From Modestobacter lapidis (GTDB lineage Bacteria; Actinomycetota; Actinomycetes; Mycobacteriales; Geodermatophilaceae), in NCBI GenBank assembly GCA_019779905.1, contig JABAKE010000006.1, positions 124,001 through 188,000 of the forward strand: a stretch of DNA of 64,000 nucleotides, read 5' to 3'. This document shows, in pieces, positions 54,101-63,112 of the stretch (its first letter is position 1; each line of letters begins with the position of its first letter). Below the pieces are notes generated by a model. It had not been told where the DNA came from, made no database searches, and saw only the letters and a program-made list of their open reading frames with translations. A program made the translations under genes and the position numbers.

Positions 54101-55729
54101 ATGAGCGTCACGCACGAGGTGACCAACCAGGCGCCGCCGCTCACCGGCCACGATCCGATCGCCGGTGACGTCGTGCTGGCGGATGCGTGCCGGCGGTACG
54201 CCGGGGCCGACGCGCTCGCCTCCCTGTCCGGGCTGGGCAGGCTCGCCGGCAGCGAGCAGGCGCAGGAGTGGGGCCGCCTGGCCAACGAGAACCCACCCCG
54301 GTTGCGCACCCACGACCGCTACGGCCACCGGGTGGACGAGGTCGAGTTCCACCCCGCCTGGCACGAGCTCATGGCCGCCGCGGTCGGGCACGGCCTGGCC
54401 GGCGCGCCGTGGAGCGCAGCCGCAGGGGGTGATCGGCACGCCCACGTGCGCCGTGCGGTCGGCTACGTCGGCTGGACCCAGGTGGAGATGGGCCACGGCT
54501 GCCCGGTGACCATGACCTACGCCGCCGTGCCCGCGCTGCGCCGCGCACCAGAGCTCGCCGCCGCCTACGAGCCGGGGCTGACCAGCCGGCACTACGACTT
54601 CGGGCTGGCCGACCCGGCCGGCAAGACCGGCCTGGTGGCCGGCATGGGGATGACCGAGAAGCAGGGTGGCTCCGACGTGCGGGCCAACACCACCCGCGCC
54701 GTTCCCCGCGGCGACGGCAGCCACGGCCTGACTGGGCACAAGTGGTTCACCTCGGCGCCGATGAGCGACCTCTTCCTGGTGCTCGCCCAGACCGACGAGG
54801 GCCTGTCCTGCTTCCTGGTGCCGCGGGTGCTGCCCGGTGGGAAGCGCAACGTCTTCCGGCTGCAGCGGCTCAAGGACAAGCTCGGCGACCGCTCGAACGC
54901 CTCCTCCGAGGTCGAGTTCGACGGGACGACGGGGTTCCTCGTCGGCGAGCCCGGCCGGGGGGTCCCCACGATCATCGAGATGGTCAACACCACCCGGCTG
55001 GACTGCGTGCTCGGCTCTGCGGCGACGATCCGGGCCGCCGTGACCCAGGCGGTGCACCACGCCCGGCACCGCTCGGCCTTCGGCGCCCGGCTCGTCGACC
55101 AGCCGCTCATGCAGAACGTGCTCGCCGACCTCGCGGTGGAGAGCGAGGCGGCCACGCTGCTCGGCATCCGGCTCGCCGCCGCGCAGGACGCCGGGGAGGC
55201 GGACCTCCTCCGCCTGGCTGGTGGCGTCGCCAAGTTCTGGGTGTGCAAGCGCACGCCGACGGCCGTCGCCGAGGCGATGGAGGTGCTCGGCGGCAACGGG
55301 TACGTCGAGGAGTCCGGCCTGCCCCGGCTCTACCGGCAGGCGCCGCTGAACTCCATCTGGGAGGGCTCGGGCAACGTGATCGCCCTGGACGTGCTGCGTG
55401 CCCTGGGCAGCCGTTCGGCGGCCCGGGCCGCGGTCACCGCCGAACTGGCCGGGGCCCGCGGCGCCGACGCCCGGTTCGATGCGGCGGTCCGGCGCCTGGA
55501 CGCCGAACTGGCCGATCCCGACCAGCTCCCGCTGCGTGCGCGCCGCATCGCCGGGCTGCTGGCCTCCTGCCTGCAGGGGGCGCTGCTGCTGCAGCACGCC
55601 CCGGCCGCCGTCGCCGACGCCTTCTGCGCCAGCCGCCTGGCCGGCGACGCGCACGGCGTGCTGGGCACCCTGCCGGCCGGCACCCCGGTCCGGGAGATCG
55701 TCGACCGCGCTGCCATCGGGCCGGTCTGA
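54101..55729 (+). CDS. Acyl-CoA dehydrogenase family protein, AidB-like
   Basis: A 542-residue flavoprotein. It has the AidB-type long N-terminus (NQAPPLTGHDPIAGD), FAD-binding MTEKQGGSDVRANTT, HKWFTSA, RHRSAFGARLVDQPLMQNVLADL-like block and the EVLGGNGYVEESGLPRLYR end. E. coli AidB binds DNA and protects from alkylation; activity in actinobacteria is unproven. Confidence 0.9.
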   Translation: MSVTHEVTNQAPPLTGHDPIAGDVVLADACRRYAGADALASLSGLGRLAGSEQAQEWGRLANENPPRLRTHDRYGHRVDEVEFHPAWHELMAAAVGHGLAGAPWSAAAGGDRHAHVRRAVGYVGWTQVEMGHGCPVTMTYAAVPALRRAPELAAAYEPGLTSRHYDFGLADPAGKTGLVAGMGMTEKQGGSDVRANTTRAVPRGDGSHGLTGHKWFTSAPMSDLFLVLAQTDEGLSCFLVPRVLPGGKRNVFRLQRLKDKLGDRSNASSEVEFDGTTGFLVGEPGRGVPTIIEMVNTTRLDCVLGSAATIRAAVTQAVHHARHRSAFGARLVDQPLMQNVLADLAVESEAATLLGIRLAAAQDAGEADLLRLAGGVAKFWVCKRTPTAVAEAMEVLGGNGYVEESGLPRLYRQAPLNSIWEGSGNVIALDVLRALGSRSAARAAVTAELAGARGADARFDAAVRRLDAELADPDQLPLRARRIAGLLASCLQGALLLQHAPAAVADAFCASRLAGDAHGVLGTLPAGTPVREIVDRAAIGPV

Positions 55730-55736
55730 AGAAGGA

Positions 55737-55787
55737 CCACCCTTCCCCCCACGCCTCGCAAGCTCGGCGCGGGCCCCTGAAGGGTGG
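55737..55787. terminator. Inverted repeat after acyl-CoA dehydrogenase
   Basis: CCACCCTTC (55737-55745) pairs with GAAGGGTGG (55779-55787); the loop itself has GC-rich complementarity. Terminator or small dispersed palindromic element. Confidence 0.5.
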
Positions 55788-55861
55788 CCGCTCCAGCAGG
55801 TCACCAAGGTTCCCCCGGTGGGGGAGTCCCCTCCGCTGCCGCCGCCCGGCACACTGGGCCG

Positions 55862-56575
55862 GTGACCGACACCCTCGAGCCGGGGATCTTCCTCCCGGAA
55901 GGCCACGCCGACGGCTCCGACGACGGGCCGGCCGGCGTCGGCCGGCCCGCGCTGGACCTGCTGGTGTGGGATGCCCCGAACATCGACATGACCCTGGCGA
56001 ACGTGATCGGTGCCCGGCCGACCGCCGCGTCCCGGCCCCGGTTCGACGCGATCGCCGCCTGGTTCGTCGACGGTGCCGGCGACCCCGCGGCGGAGGGCGC
56101 ACCCGAGGTCGAGGCCTGCGTGTTCGCGAACGTGCCGCCGCAGCACGCCACGTCGCTGCAGCGCTGGGTGGAGGCGCTGCGCAGCTTCGGGTACGCCGTC
56201 TTCGCCCGGCCGAAGACCCAGCCCGACGACGACATCGACCAGTCGATGCTCGACCACATCAGCGTCCGGACGCACAGCCACTCGCTGCGCCGCCTCGTCG
56301 TCTTCTCCGGCGACGGCCGGAACTTCGCCGAGCCGCTCGAGGACCTCGCCCGCGGCGGCACCGAGGTCGTCGTCGTCGCCTTCAGCGAGGTGGCCGGGTA
56401 CGCGATCAGCTCCGGGCTGATCCAGTTCATCGACATCGAGGACGTGCCCGGGGCGTTCGCCGCCCCGCTGGACCGGGTGCGCCTGGACGCCCTTCCGCCG
56501 GACGGCGCCTGGCTGCGGCCGACCAAGAGCCTGCGCGACGCGGCCGGGATGTTCACCGCCCGCCGGAGCACCTGA
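55862..56575 (+). CDS. NYN-domain protein (PIN-like nuclease fold)
   Basis: A 237-residue protein with NYN motifs: LLVWDAPNIDM, DDDIDQSMLDHI, VVFSGDGRNFAEPL and VVVVAFSEVAGY. Likely RNA nuclease; Asp set is mostly intact, but SGDGRN departs from SGDGDF. GTG at 55862. Confidence 0.88.
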   Translation: MTDTLEPGIFLPEGHADGSDDGPAGVGRPALDLLVWDAPNIDMTLANVIGARPTAASRPRFDAIAAWFVDGAGDPAAEGAPEVEACVFANVPPQHATSLQRWVEALRSFGYAVFARPKTQPDDDIDQSMLDHISVRTHSHSLRRLVVFSGDGRNFAEPLEDLARGGTEVVVVAFSEVAGYAISSGLIQFIDIEDVPGAFAAPLDRVRLDALPPDGAWLRPTKSLRDAAGMFTARRST

Positions 56576-56592
56576 CCGGCCGCGTCAGCAGC

Positions 56593-56940
56593 TCAGCGGC
56601 GGGCCAGCCGGCGCACGCCGGGAGAGTAGGGCAGCGAGTAGTGCGCGAACACCTCCGGCTCGTGCTCGGCGGTCAGCTCGCCGTCGGTGTCGATCGACGG
56701 GGCGTTCTTCGCGAGATCCTTGCCCACGGTGACGCGCAGGTGGTCGGGGGCCACCGTCGCACCGGTCAGCGGCACGAAGGTCAGCTTGTGCCGGCCGATG
56801 AAACCCGTGGTCACCGTGGCGAAGAAGGGCTGGTCGGTGGCGGTGTCGACGTAGACGGACTCGAGGGTCCCGATCTTGGCGCCCTCCGGGTCGATCACGT
56901 TCAGCGTGCGCCAGTCGCGGATGTTCTCGGCCGGGAACAC
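56593..56940 (-). CDS. PRC-barrel domain protein
   Basis: A 115-residue protein: PRC-barrel (ENIRDWRTLNVIDPEGAKIG, YVDTATDQPFFATV) and a C-terminal acidic tail. GAGGAGG precedes the GTG. Stress-linked in some actinobacteria. Convergent with the NYN gene and divergent from the P-loop gene. Confidence 0.88.
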   Translation of the reverse strand: MFPAENIRDWRTLNVIDPEGAKIGTLESVYVDTATDQPFFATVTTGFIGRHKLTFVPLTGATVAPDHLRVTVGKDLAKNAPSIDTDGELTAEHEPEVFAHYSLPYSPGVRRLARR

Positions 56941-57011
56941 AGGGCCTCCTCGGGGTCGTGGGCAACTGCCCTGCCCGTGCCCGCACGGGGAGGGCGGCAA
57001 CCCTGGCGGCG

Positions 57012-57455
57012 GTGAGCCGGGCGCAGCCCGCGGAGCCGATCCCGGCCGAGTTGGTGGTGATGGTCGGCCTGCCGGGGTCGGGCAAGTCGACCTGGGTGGC
57101 CGCGCACCTGCCCGGCCACACCGTGGTGAGCAAGGACCACTGGCCGCGGGCGCGGCACCGGGAGGCGCGTCAGCGCCGGGTGGTCACCGCGCTGCTGGCC
57201 GACGGGGTGGCCGTCGTCGTGGACAACACCAGTCCGTCACCGGCCGAGCGGGCGCCGCTGGTCGAGCTGGCGCGGACCGCCGGGGTGCCGGTCCGGGCGG
57301 TCTTCCTCGACGTGCCGGTGGACACCTGCCGCGAGCGCAACGACCGGCGCACCGGGCGCGCCCGGGTCCCGCTGGTGGGCCTGTACGCCGCGGCCGGGCG
57401 ACTGGTCCCGCCGAGCGCGGACGAGGGTTTCGACCGGGTCGACGTGCTGCGCTGA
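57012..57455 (+). CDS. P-loop kinase-like ATPase
   Basis: A 147-residue single-domain NTPase: GLPGSGKSTWVA, VVVDNTSPSPAERAP and RRTGRARVP. Resembles polynucleotide-kinase or zeta-toxin-type kinases; target unknown. GTG at 57012 tentative. Confidence 0.8.
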   Translation: MSRAQPAEPIPAELVVMVGLPGSGKSTWVAAHLPGHTVVSKDHWPRARHREARQRRVVTALLADGVAVVVDNTSPSPAERAPLVELARTAGVPVRAVFLDVPVDTCRERNDRRTGRARVPLVGLYAAAGRLVPPSADEGFDRVDVLR

Positions 57456-57465
57456 GCCGGGCTGG

Positions 57466-57945
57466 TCAGTCGTTGGCCGACGAGCTGCGTGGGCGCGGGA
57501 CCGACGCGACCTCGAGGCCGGAGGGCAGCCGCGCCCACACGTCCTTGCGGCCCGGCCCGCCGGCCCAGCCGTAGTCGAGGGACAGCTGCGCCACCATCGG
57601 CAGCCCCATGCCCCCGAACGCCGGGTCCCGGTCGACCGCGGGACGGGGCGGGGACTCGGGTGCCTCGTCGCTGAGCACGATCAACCAGCACGCCGCGTTG
57701 GTGACGATGACCGCCTGCACGTCGCCGCCGCCGTGCCGCAGCGCGTTGGAGGACAGCTCCTCGAACACCAGCAGCAGCCCCTCGCGGGCGTCCTCGGTCG
57801 ACCGCGCGGCCAAGGAGGGATGCGCCAGACGGGCCCGCAGGTCCATCCGCACCCGGGAGGCGTCGTGCACCGTGGGCAACGCCCATCGCCACTCGTCACC
57901 CCGCTCGGCGGGGACCGGCGCCGACGGCCAGACCAGTCCACTCAC
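57466..57945 (-). CDS. HATPase_c anti-sigma-factor-type ATP-binding protein
   Basis: A 159-residue GHKL protein like RsbW/anti-sigma kinases: N box FEELSSNALRHG, G1 FGGMGLPMV and DPAFGG. It probably phosphorylates an STAS antagonist in a partner-switching system. GAGGGGG precedes the GTG. Convergent with the P-loop gene. Confidence 0.87.
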   Translation of the reverse strand: MSGLVWPSAPVPAERGDEWRWALPTVHDASRVRMDLRARLAHPSLAARSTEDAREGLLLVFEELSSNALRHGGGDVQAVIVTNAACWLIVLSDEAPESPPRPAVDRDPAFGGMGLPMVAQLSLDYGWAGGPGRKDVWARLPSGLEVASVPRPRSSSAND

Positions 57946-58247
57946 TGTGCGCCCCCTCAGGCGGCGGTGTCTCCGCCGGCCCCCATCGTGGCGGACGCGG
58001 TAGTTCCGTGCAGCGTGTGGGGGGTCGGCCGGGCGCCCCGGGAAGGGAGCCGCCCCCGCCGGGCAGACCGTCACGATCTTGCAACCTGCGTGCGCTCGCC
58101 GCCTGGGTGCCGGCTGTGACACCGTGGACCGCGATCGGGCGGGGCTGCCACGCGTGCACCCCCGTCCTGGGCGGCGGCGGATCCGCAGCCCTGCGCGGCC
58201 AGGAATGACGACCAGGATGCCGGCGAGGGTGCGGAGAGGAACAGCGG
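57946..58247. other. Gene-free stretch before the ABC transporter
   Basis: 302 bases between divergent genes with no credible gene, riboswitch or clear operator. It should carry both promoters. Confidence 0.4.
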
Positions 58248-58889
58248 ATGTGGGACTTCGTCGTCGACCGACGTGAGCTGATCGCCTTCCAGGCGGTCCA
58301 GCACGTCAGCCTGGTCGTGCAGTGCGTGCTGCTCGCCACCGTCATCGCGATCGGGCTGGCCGTCCTCGCCTACCGCAGCCCTAAGGTCACCGGCCTGGCC
58401 AACGGGATCTCGGCGATCGGTCTCACGATCCCGTCGTTCGCGCTGCTGGGCATCCTGCTGGCGCCCTTCGGCTTCGGGATCACCCCGGCGGTCATCGCGG
58501 TGACCTTCTACGCGGTGCTGCCGGTGCTCCGCAACGCCGTCGTCGGCCTGGCCGGTGTCGACCAGTCGCTGGTCGAGTCCGCCCGCGGGATCGGGATGAG
58601 CCGGGCGGCCACCCTGCTGCGGATCGAGCTCCCCCTGGCGTGGCCGGTGATCCTGGCCGGCATCCGGGTCTCCACCCAGATGGTGATGGGCATCGCCGCC
58701 ATCGCCGCCTACGTGCTCGGGCCCGGCCTGGGCGGTCTCATCTTCTCCGGGCTCTCCCGGCTCGGCGGCGCCAATGCGCTGAACGCCACGCTCGTCGGCA
58801 CCATCGCGATCGTCCTGCTCGCCCTCGTCCTGGACGTGGTGCTGCTGCTGGTCGGTCGCCTGACCACCTCGAAGGGCATCCGTGTCTGA
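58248..58889 (+). CDS. Glycine betaine/choline-type ABC permease
   Basis: A 213-residue OpuCB/ProW-like permease with about six membrane segments and the EAA loop ESARGIGMSRAATLLRIELPLAWP. GAGAGGA precedes the ATG. First gene of four in the importer operon. Confidence 0.9.
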   Translation: MWDFVVDRRELIAFQAVQHVSLVVQCVLLATVIAIGLAVLAYRSPKVTGLANGISAIGLTIPSFALLGILLAPFGFGITPAVIAVTFYAVLPVLRNAVVGLAGVDQSLVESARGIGMSRAATLLRIELPLAWPVILAGIRVSTQMVMGIAAIAAYVLGPGLGGLIFSGLSRLGGANALNATLVGTIAIVLLALVLDVVLLLVGRLTTSKGIRV

Positions 58890-60075
58890 GACCACTGTCA
58901 GCCAGCAATCCGGACCCATCGGCGAGGGGGTGACCGCCCGCCAGGTCAGCGGCGTGTCCATCCGGCTGGCGGGCGTCACGAAGCGCTATCCCGGCCAGCC
59001 GGCGCCGGCCGTGGACGCGGTCGACCTGGAGATCCCGGCCGGTGAGACGGTGATGTTCGTCGGCCCGTCCGGGTGCGGGAAGACCACCCTGCTGAAGATG
59101 CTCAACCGGCTCATCGAGCCCAGCGGCGGAAAGATCTTCCTCGGTGACGAGGACGTCACCGGGCAGGACCCCGACCAGCTGCGCCGGCGGATCGGTTACG
59201 TCATCCAGGCCGGCGGGCTCTTCCCGCACATGACCGTGGCCGCCAACATCGGCCTGGTCCCGCGGATGCTCAAGTGGGACAAGGAGCGGGTCACCGCCCG
59301 GATCGAGGAGCTGCTGGAGCTGGTGGGCCTGGACCCGGCCGTGTACCGGGACCGGTATCCCCGGGAGCTGTCCGGGGGGCAGCAGCAGCGGGTCGGGGTC
59401 GCGCGGGCGCTGGCCGCGGACCCGCCGGTGCTGCTCATGGACGAGCCGTTCGGTGCGGTCGACCCGATCACCCGCCAGCGGCTGCAGGACGAGCTGCTGC
59501 GCATCCAGGAGGAGCTGGGCAAGACGATCGTGTTCGTCACGCACGACTTCGACGAGGCGGTGAAGCTCGGCGACAAGATCGTGGTGTTCGACGTCGGCGC
59601 CCGGGTGGTGCAGTACGACACCCCGGAGGCGATCCTGGCCGATCCGGCCGACGAGTACGTCGCGGACTTCGTCGGCGCCGGTGCCGCGCTCAAGCAGTTG
59701 AGCCTGACCCGGGTCCACGACGTCCAGCTCCGGCCGGTGACCACGGCGTCGGTGGGGGACGCCACGGCCGAGGTGGTCGCCCGGGCCCGCGCCGCGGGGG
59801 ACGACTACGTCGTCGTGCTCGACCGGCGCGGTCGGCCGATCAGCTGGCCGTCGCTGCCCGAGCTGGAGCGGGTGCCGGCCGTGCCGGGCACCGTCGACGA
59901 GAAGCTGCCGGTGGTCGGGCACGGCTCGACCCTCAACGACGCGCTGGACACCATGCTGGCGGCCAGCCAGGGCGGTGCCGTCGTCATCGGCCGCCGGGAC
60001 AGCCTCGCCGGGGTGGTGGTGATCGAGACGATCATGGAGGCCATCCAGCGCACCCGGCAGGGGGCGTCGGAATGA
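58882..60075 (+). CDS. Glycine betaine/choline ABC transporter ATPase
   Basis: A 397-residue OpuCA-like ATPase: Walker A GPSGCGKTT, signature LSGGQQQRVGVA, Walker B LLMDEP, switch His in VTHDFDEA. The C-terminal ~120 residues are CBS-like and may sense ionic strength or c-di-AMP. Overlaps both neighbours. Confidence 0.93.
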   Translation: MSETTVSQQSGPIGEGVTARQVSGVSIRLAGVTKRYPGQPAPAVDAVDLEIPAGETVMFVGPSGCGKTTLLKMLNRLIEPSGGKIFLGDEDVTGQDPDQLRRRIGYVIQAGGLFPHMTVAANIGLVPRMLKWDKERVTARIEELLELVGLDPAVYRDRYPRELSGGQQQRVGVARALAADPPVLLMDEPFGAVDPITRQRLQDELLRIQEELGKTIVFVTHDFDEAVKLGDKIVVFDVGARVVQYDTPEAILADPADEYVADFVGAGAALKQLSLTRVHDVQLRPVTTASVGDATAEVVARARAAGDDYVVVLDRRGRPISWPSLPELERVPAVPGTVDEKLPVVGHGSTLNDALDTMLAASQGGAVVIGRRDSLAGVVVIETIMEAIQRTRQGASE

Positions 60076-60872
60076 CGGTCGACACCGGGCGATCGCAGGC
60101 GCCGTCGACCGCGGCGGAGGACGAGCGCGACACCGCCCCGCCACGGAAGGGCGGCGGTTGGCGGGCCCTGGCGGTGCAGCCGACCCTGGTCGTCCTCGGG
60201 GTGGTCGCCTTCCTCGTCTGGCGGTCCACCACCACGCTGAGCGAGACCGAGGCGCGGCAGCTGGGCTGGACCGTGCTGGCCAACAGCGTCCGCGAGCACC
60301 TGTACCTCACCTTCGCGGCGGCGGTCATCGTGCTGGCCATCGCCGTCCCGCTGGGCATCGCGCTGACCCGCGCGCGGCTGCGCCGGTTCACCCCCGCGGT
60401 GATCGGGGTGGCCAACGTCGGGCAGGCGGCACCGGCGATCGGGTTGTTCGTGCTGCTGGCCACCTGGCTGGGCTTCGGGTTCCGCACCACGGTGATCGCG
60501 CTGGTGCTCTACGCCGCCCTCCCCGTGCTGCGCAACACCATGGTCGGCATCCAGGGGGTGGACAACCGGCTGGTCGAGGCCGGCCGCGGGATGGGGATGA
60601 GCGCGTTCGCCGTGCTGATGCGGGTCGAGCTGCCGCTGGCCGTGCCGGTGATGCTGGCCGGGGTGCGCACCGCGCTGGTGCTGCTGGTCGGCACCGCGAC
60701 GCTGGCCACCTTCATCAGCGGTGGCGGGCTGGGCGTGCTGATCAACACCGGCATCACCCTCTCGCTGAACTCGCTGCTCATCGGCGGCGCGGTGCTGGTC
60801 GCGCTGCTGGCGCTGGCCGTCGACTGGCTCGGCCGCGTGGTCGAGCACGTCGCCCGACCGAAGGGACTCTGA
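60072..60872 (+). CDS. Second glycine betaine/choline ABC permease
   Basis: A 266-residue permease with EAA loop EAGRGMGMSAFAVLMRVELPLAV and six membrane segments; extra N-terminal basic tail. ATG overlaps the ATPase stop (ATGA). Confidence 0.9.
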   Translation: MTVDTGRSQAPSTAAEDERDTAPPRKGGGWRALAVQPTLVVLGVVAFLVWRSTTTLSETEARQLGWTVLANSVREHLYLTFAAAVIVLAIAVPLGIALTRARLRRFTPAVIGVANVGQAAPAIGLFVLLATWLGFGFRTTVIALVLYAALPVLRNTMVGIQGVDNRLVEAGRGMGMSAFAVLMRVELPLAVPVMLAGVRTALVLLVGTATLATFISGGGLGVLINTGITLSLNSLLIGGAVLVALLALAVDWLGRVVEHVARPKGL

Positions 60873-60873
60873 C

Positions 60874-61863
60874 GTGCCCTCCCCCAGGAAGCTCGCCGCC
60901 GCGCTGGCGGCCACGGGCGTGCTGCTCACCGGCTGCGGCCTGGAGAGCGCCAACACGTTCGTCCCGGAGGCCCAGCCCGCCGCGATCGAACCGCTGCCGG
61001 AGGCCGACGGCGCGGAGATCTCGGTGGGCACCAAGAACTTCACCGAGGCCCTGATCCTCGGCAAGATCGCGGTCATCGGGCTGTCGGTCGCCGGCTTCGA
61101 CGTGACCGACCGCAGCGGCATCCCCGGCGCCGCGCCCGCCCGGGCCGCCATGCTCAGCGGCAAGGTCGACGTGCAGTGGGAGTACACCGGCACCGGCTGG
61201 CTGAACTACCTGGGCATGTCCGAGGGCATCCCCGACCCGGTCGAGCAGTACGAGGCCGTGCGGGACGCCGATGCCGAGAACGGGCTGACCTGGCTGCCGC
61301 CGGCGGAGATGAACAACACCTACGCCTTCGCCGTGCGCAGTGAGGCGGTCCCCGAGCTCGGTGGCATCAGCACGCTGTCGCAGATCGCGGCGCTGCCGGT
61401 CGAGGAGCGCACGTTCTGCGTGGAGTCGGAGTTCGCCACGCGCAGCGACGGGTTCGAGCCGATGCTCGAGGCCTACGGCATCCCGCTGGGTGACCCCCAG
61501 GGCGTGCCGCGGGACAAGGTGAGCGTCCTGGACACCGGTGCGGTGTACACGGCCACCGACGCCGGGAGGTGCAACTTCGGCGAGGTCTTCACCACCGACG
61601 GCCGGATCGCCGCCCTCGATCTCACCGTGCTGGAGGACGACCTCGGGTACTTCCCGGCCTACAACGTGGCCCCCGTGGTGCGGACCCCGGTGCTGGAGGA
61701 GTACCCCGGCATCGCCGACGTGTTCGCCCAGATCACCCCGCTGATCACCGACGAGGTGATGATCGAGCTGAACAGCCGGGTGGACGTCGGCGGCGAGGAG
61801 CCGGCCGACGTCGCCTACGACTGGATGGTGTCCGAGGGCCTGGTGTCCCGGCCGGAGGTCTGA
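60874..61863 (+). CDS. Glycine betaine/choline substrate-binding lipoprotein
   Basis: A 329-residue OpuCC/ProX-like protein. Lipobox LLTGC near 18-22; core EISVGTKNFTEALILG, WEYTGTGWLNYL and FPAYNVAPVVR. Anchored outside to feed the two permeases. Ligand probably betaine, choline or a related osmolyte. Confidence 0.93.
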   Translation: MPSPRKLAAALAATGVLLTGCGLESANTFVPEAQPAAIEPLPEADGAEISVGTKNFTEALILGKIAVIGLSVAGFDVTDRSGIPGAAPARAAMLSGKVDVQWEYTGTGWLNYLGMSEGIPDPVEQYEAVRDADAENGLTWLPPAEMNNTYAFAVRSEAVPELGGISTLSQIAALPVEERTFCVESEFATRSDGFEPMLEAYGIPLGDPQGVPRDKVSVLDTGAVYTATDAGRCNFGEVFTTDGRIAALDLTVLEDDLGYFPAYNVAPVVRTPVLEEYPGIADVFAQITPLITDEVMIELNSRVDVGGEEPADVAYDWMVSEGLVSRPEV

Positions 61864-62825
61864 GGGGCCCGGTCCGCCCCGCCCGCGAGGTCCACCAGCC
61901 GGCCGACCAGGAACCCGACCGCCGCCTCGCTGTCCACCTGCTCGGCGACCGCCACGGCGTCGGGAGCGGTGGAGGCCGCGCGCCGGTCGACCAGCGTCTG
62001 CCCGCGGCCGGCACCGGGGCCGGTGTCGACGACGACGTCGCGCAGCACGGTGCCAAGCGTCCCGGGGACGATCGCCTCGGTGAGCGCCAGCGCATCGTGG
62101 ACCACGACACCGTCGGTGCCGTAGGCGGTGCGGGCGTGGTCCACGTACTGGCCGAGGAAGGCGGCCGCCTGCGCGGCGACCGGCCCGGCGGCGGCGAACC
62201 GGGCGATGTCCGCGGCGGTCAGCACGGTGGGCAGCGTGACGTCCAGGCCGACCAGAACCGTGGGCAGACCGGCCCGGAGGACCACGGCCGCGGCCTCGGG
62301 ATCGGCCCAGATGTTGAACTCGGCCGCGGCGGTGACGTTGCCCCCGCGGGTGGCCGACCCGCCCATCACGATCAGCCGCCCGATCCGGGCGGCGGCCCCG
62401 GGGTACACCGCCAGGAGCAGCGCGATGTTGGTGAGCGGGCCGATCGCGGCGACGGTCACCGGCTCCTCGCTGGTGGTCAGCAGGTCCGCGAGCGCCGTCA
62501 CGGCCGGCCGCGGGTCGACGGCGGCCGGGGACGGCGGCAGGACCACGCCACCCAGCCCGGCGACGCCGTGCACGTGCCCGGCGCGCTCCGGCTGCGGCAC
62601 CACCAGCGACGTGCCGGCCCCGGCGGCGACCGGCACGTCGCTGCGCCCGGCCAGGTGCAGCACCCGCAGCGCGTTCTCCGTGGTCTGTGCCAGCTCCACG
62701 TTGCCGTGCACCGTGGTGACCAGCCGGAGATCGACCTCGGGGCTGGCCAGGGCCAGCAGGATCGCGAGGGCGTCGTCGATGCCGGGGTCGGTGTCGATCA
62801 CGAGGGGAGTGCGCGTCCGGGTCAC
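61815..62825 (-). CDS. Inosine-uridine type nucleoside hydrolase
   Basis: A 336-residue hydrolase: LVIDTDPGIDDALAIL (calcium-binding Asp cluster), AIGPLTNIA, IVMGGSAT, EFNIWADPEAA and a late VVHDALA (His). Splits ribonucleosides. GTG at 62825. Its 3' end overlaps the convergent binding-protein gene by 49 bases. Confidence 0.93.
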   Translation of the reverse strand: MTRTRTPLVIDTDPGIDDALAILLALASPEVDLRLVTTVHGNVELAQTTENALRVLHLAGRSDVPVAAGAGTSLVVPQPERAGHVHGVAGLGGVVLPPSPAAVDPRPAVTALADLLTTSEEPVTVAAIGPLTNIALLLAVYPGAAARIGRLIVMGGSATRGGNVTAAAEFNIWADPEAAAVVLRAGLPTVLVGLDVTLPTVLTAADIARFAAAGPVAAQAAAFLGQYVDHARTAYGTDGVVVHDALALTEAIVPGTLGTVLRDVVVDTGPGAGRGQTLVDRRAASTAPDAVAVAEQVDSEAAVGFLVGRLVDLAGGADRAPQTSGRDTRPSDTIQS

Positions 62826-63112
62826 CGGGTCATCCCACCAGACCGGCCCGACACGCCGGGGTGTCGCGGGGGCGCCCGAGGTCATCGACCGCGCGCTCGG
62901 GGTCTGACCTGCGCTTTCGTCCCGGACTGTCGACAAGTGACCGTCCCGGGGGACGGCGACCGGCCCTCCTGGCGGGCCCGCACAACGGTTGGGTCACGCG
63001 CGCCGGCCGGGGTGTCCCGGATCGGGGTCCGACCGGCCCGCCGTCCGTAACTTCTTCCTTGCCCGCGGTCCCTTCCCCGGCCGCGGCAACTCTTCCCAGG
63101 AGGGAGCAGGAC

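Noticed and set aside
57946-58247. Riboswitch controlling the osmolyte importer
   Set aside because: No recognisable conserved core or terminator switch was seen.
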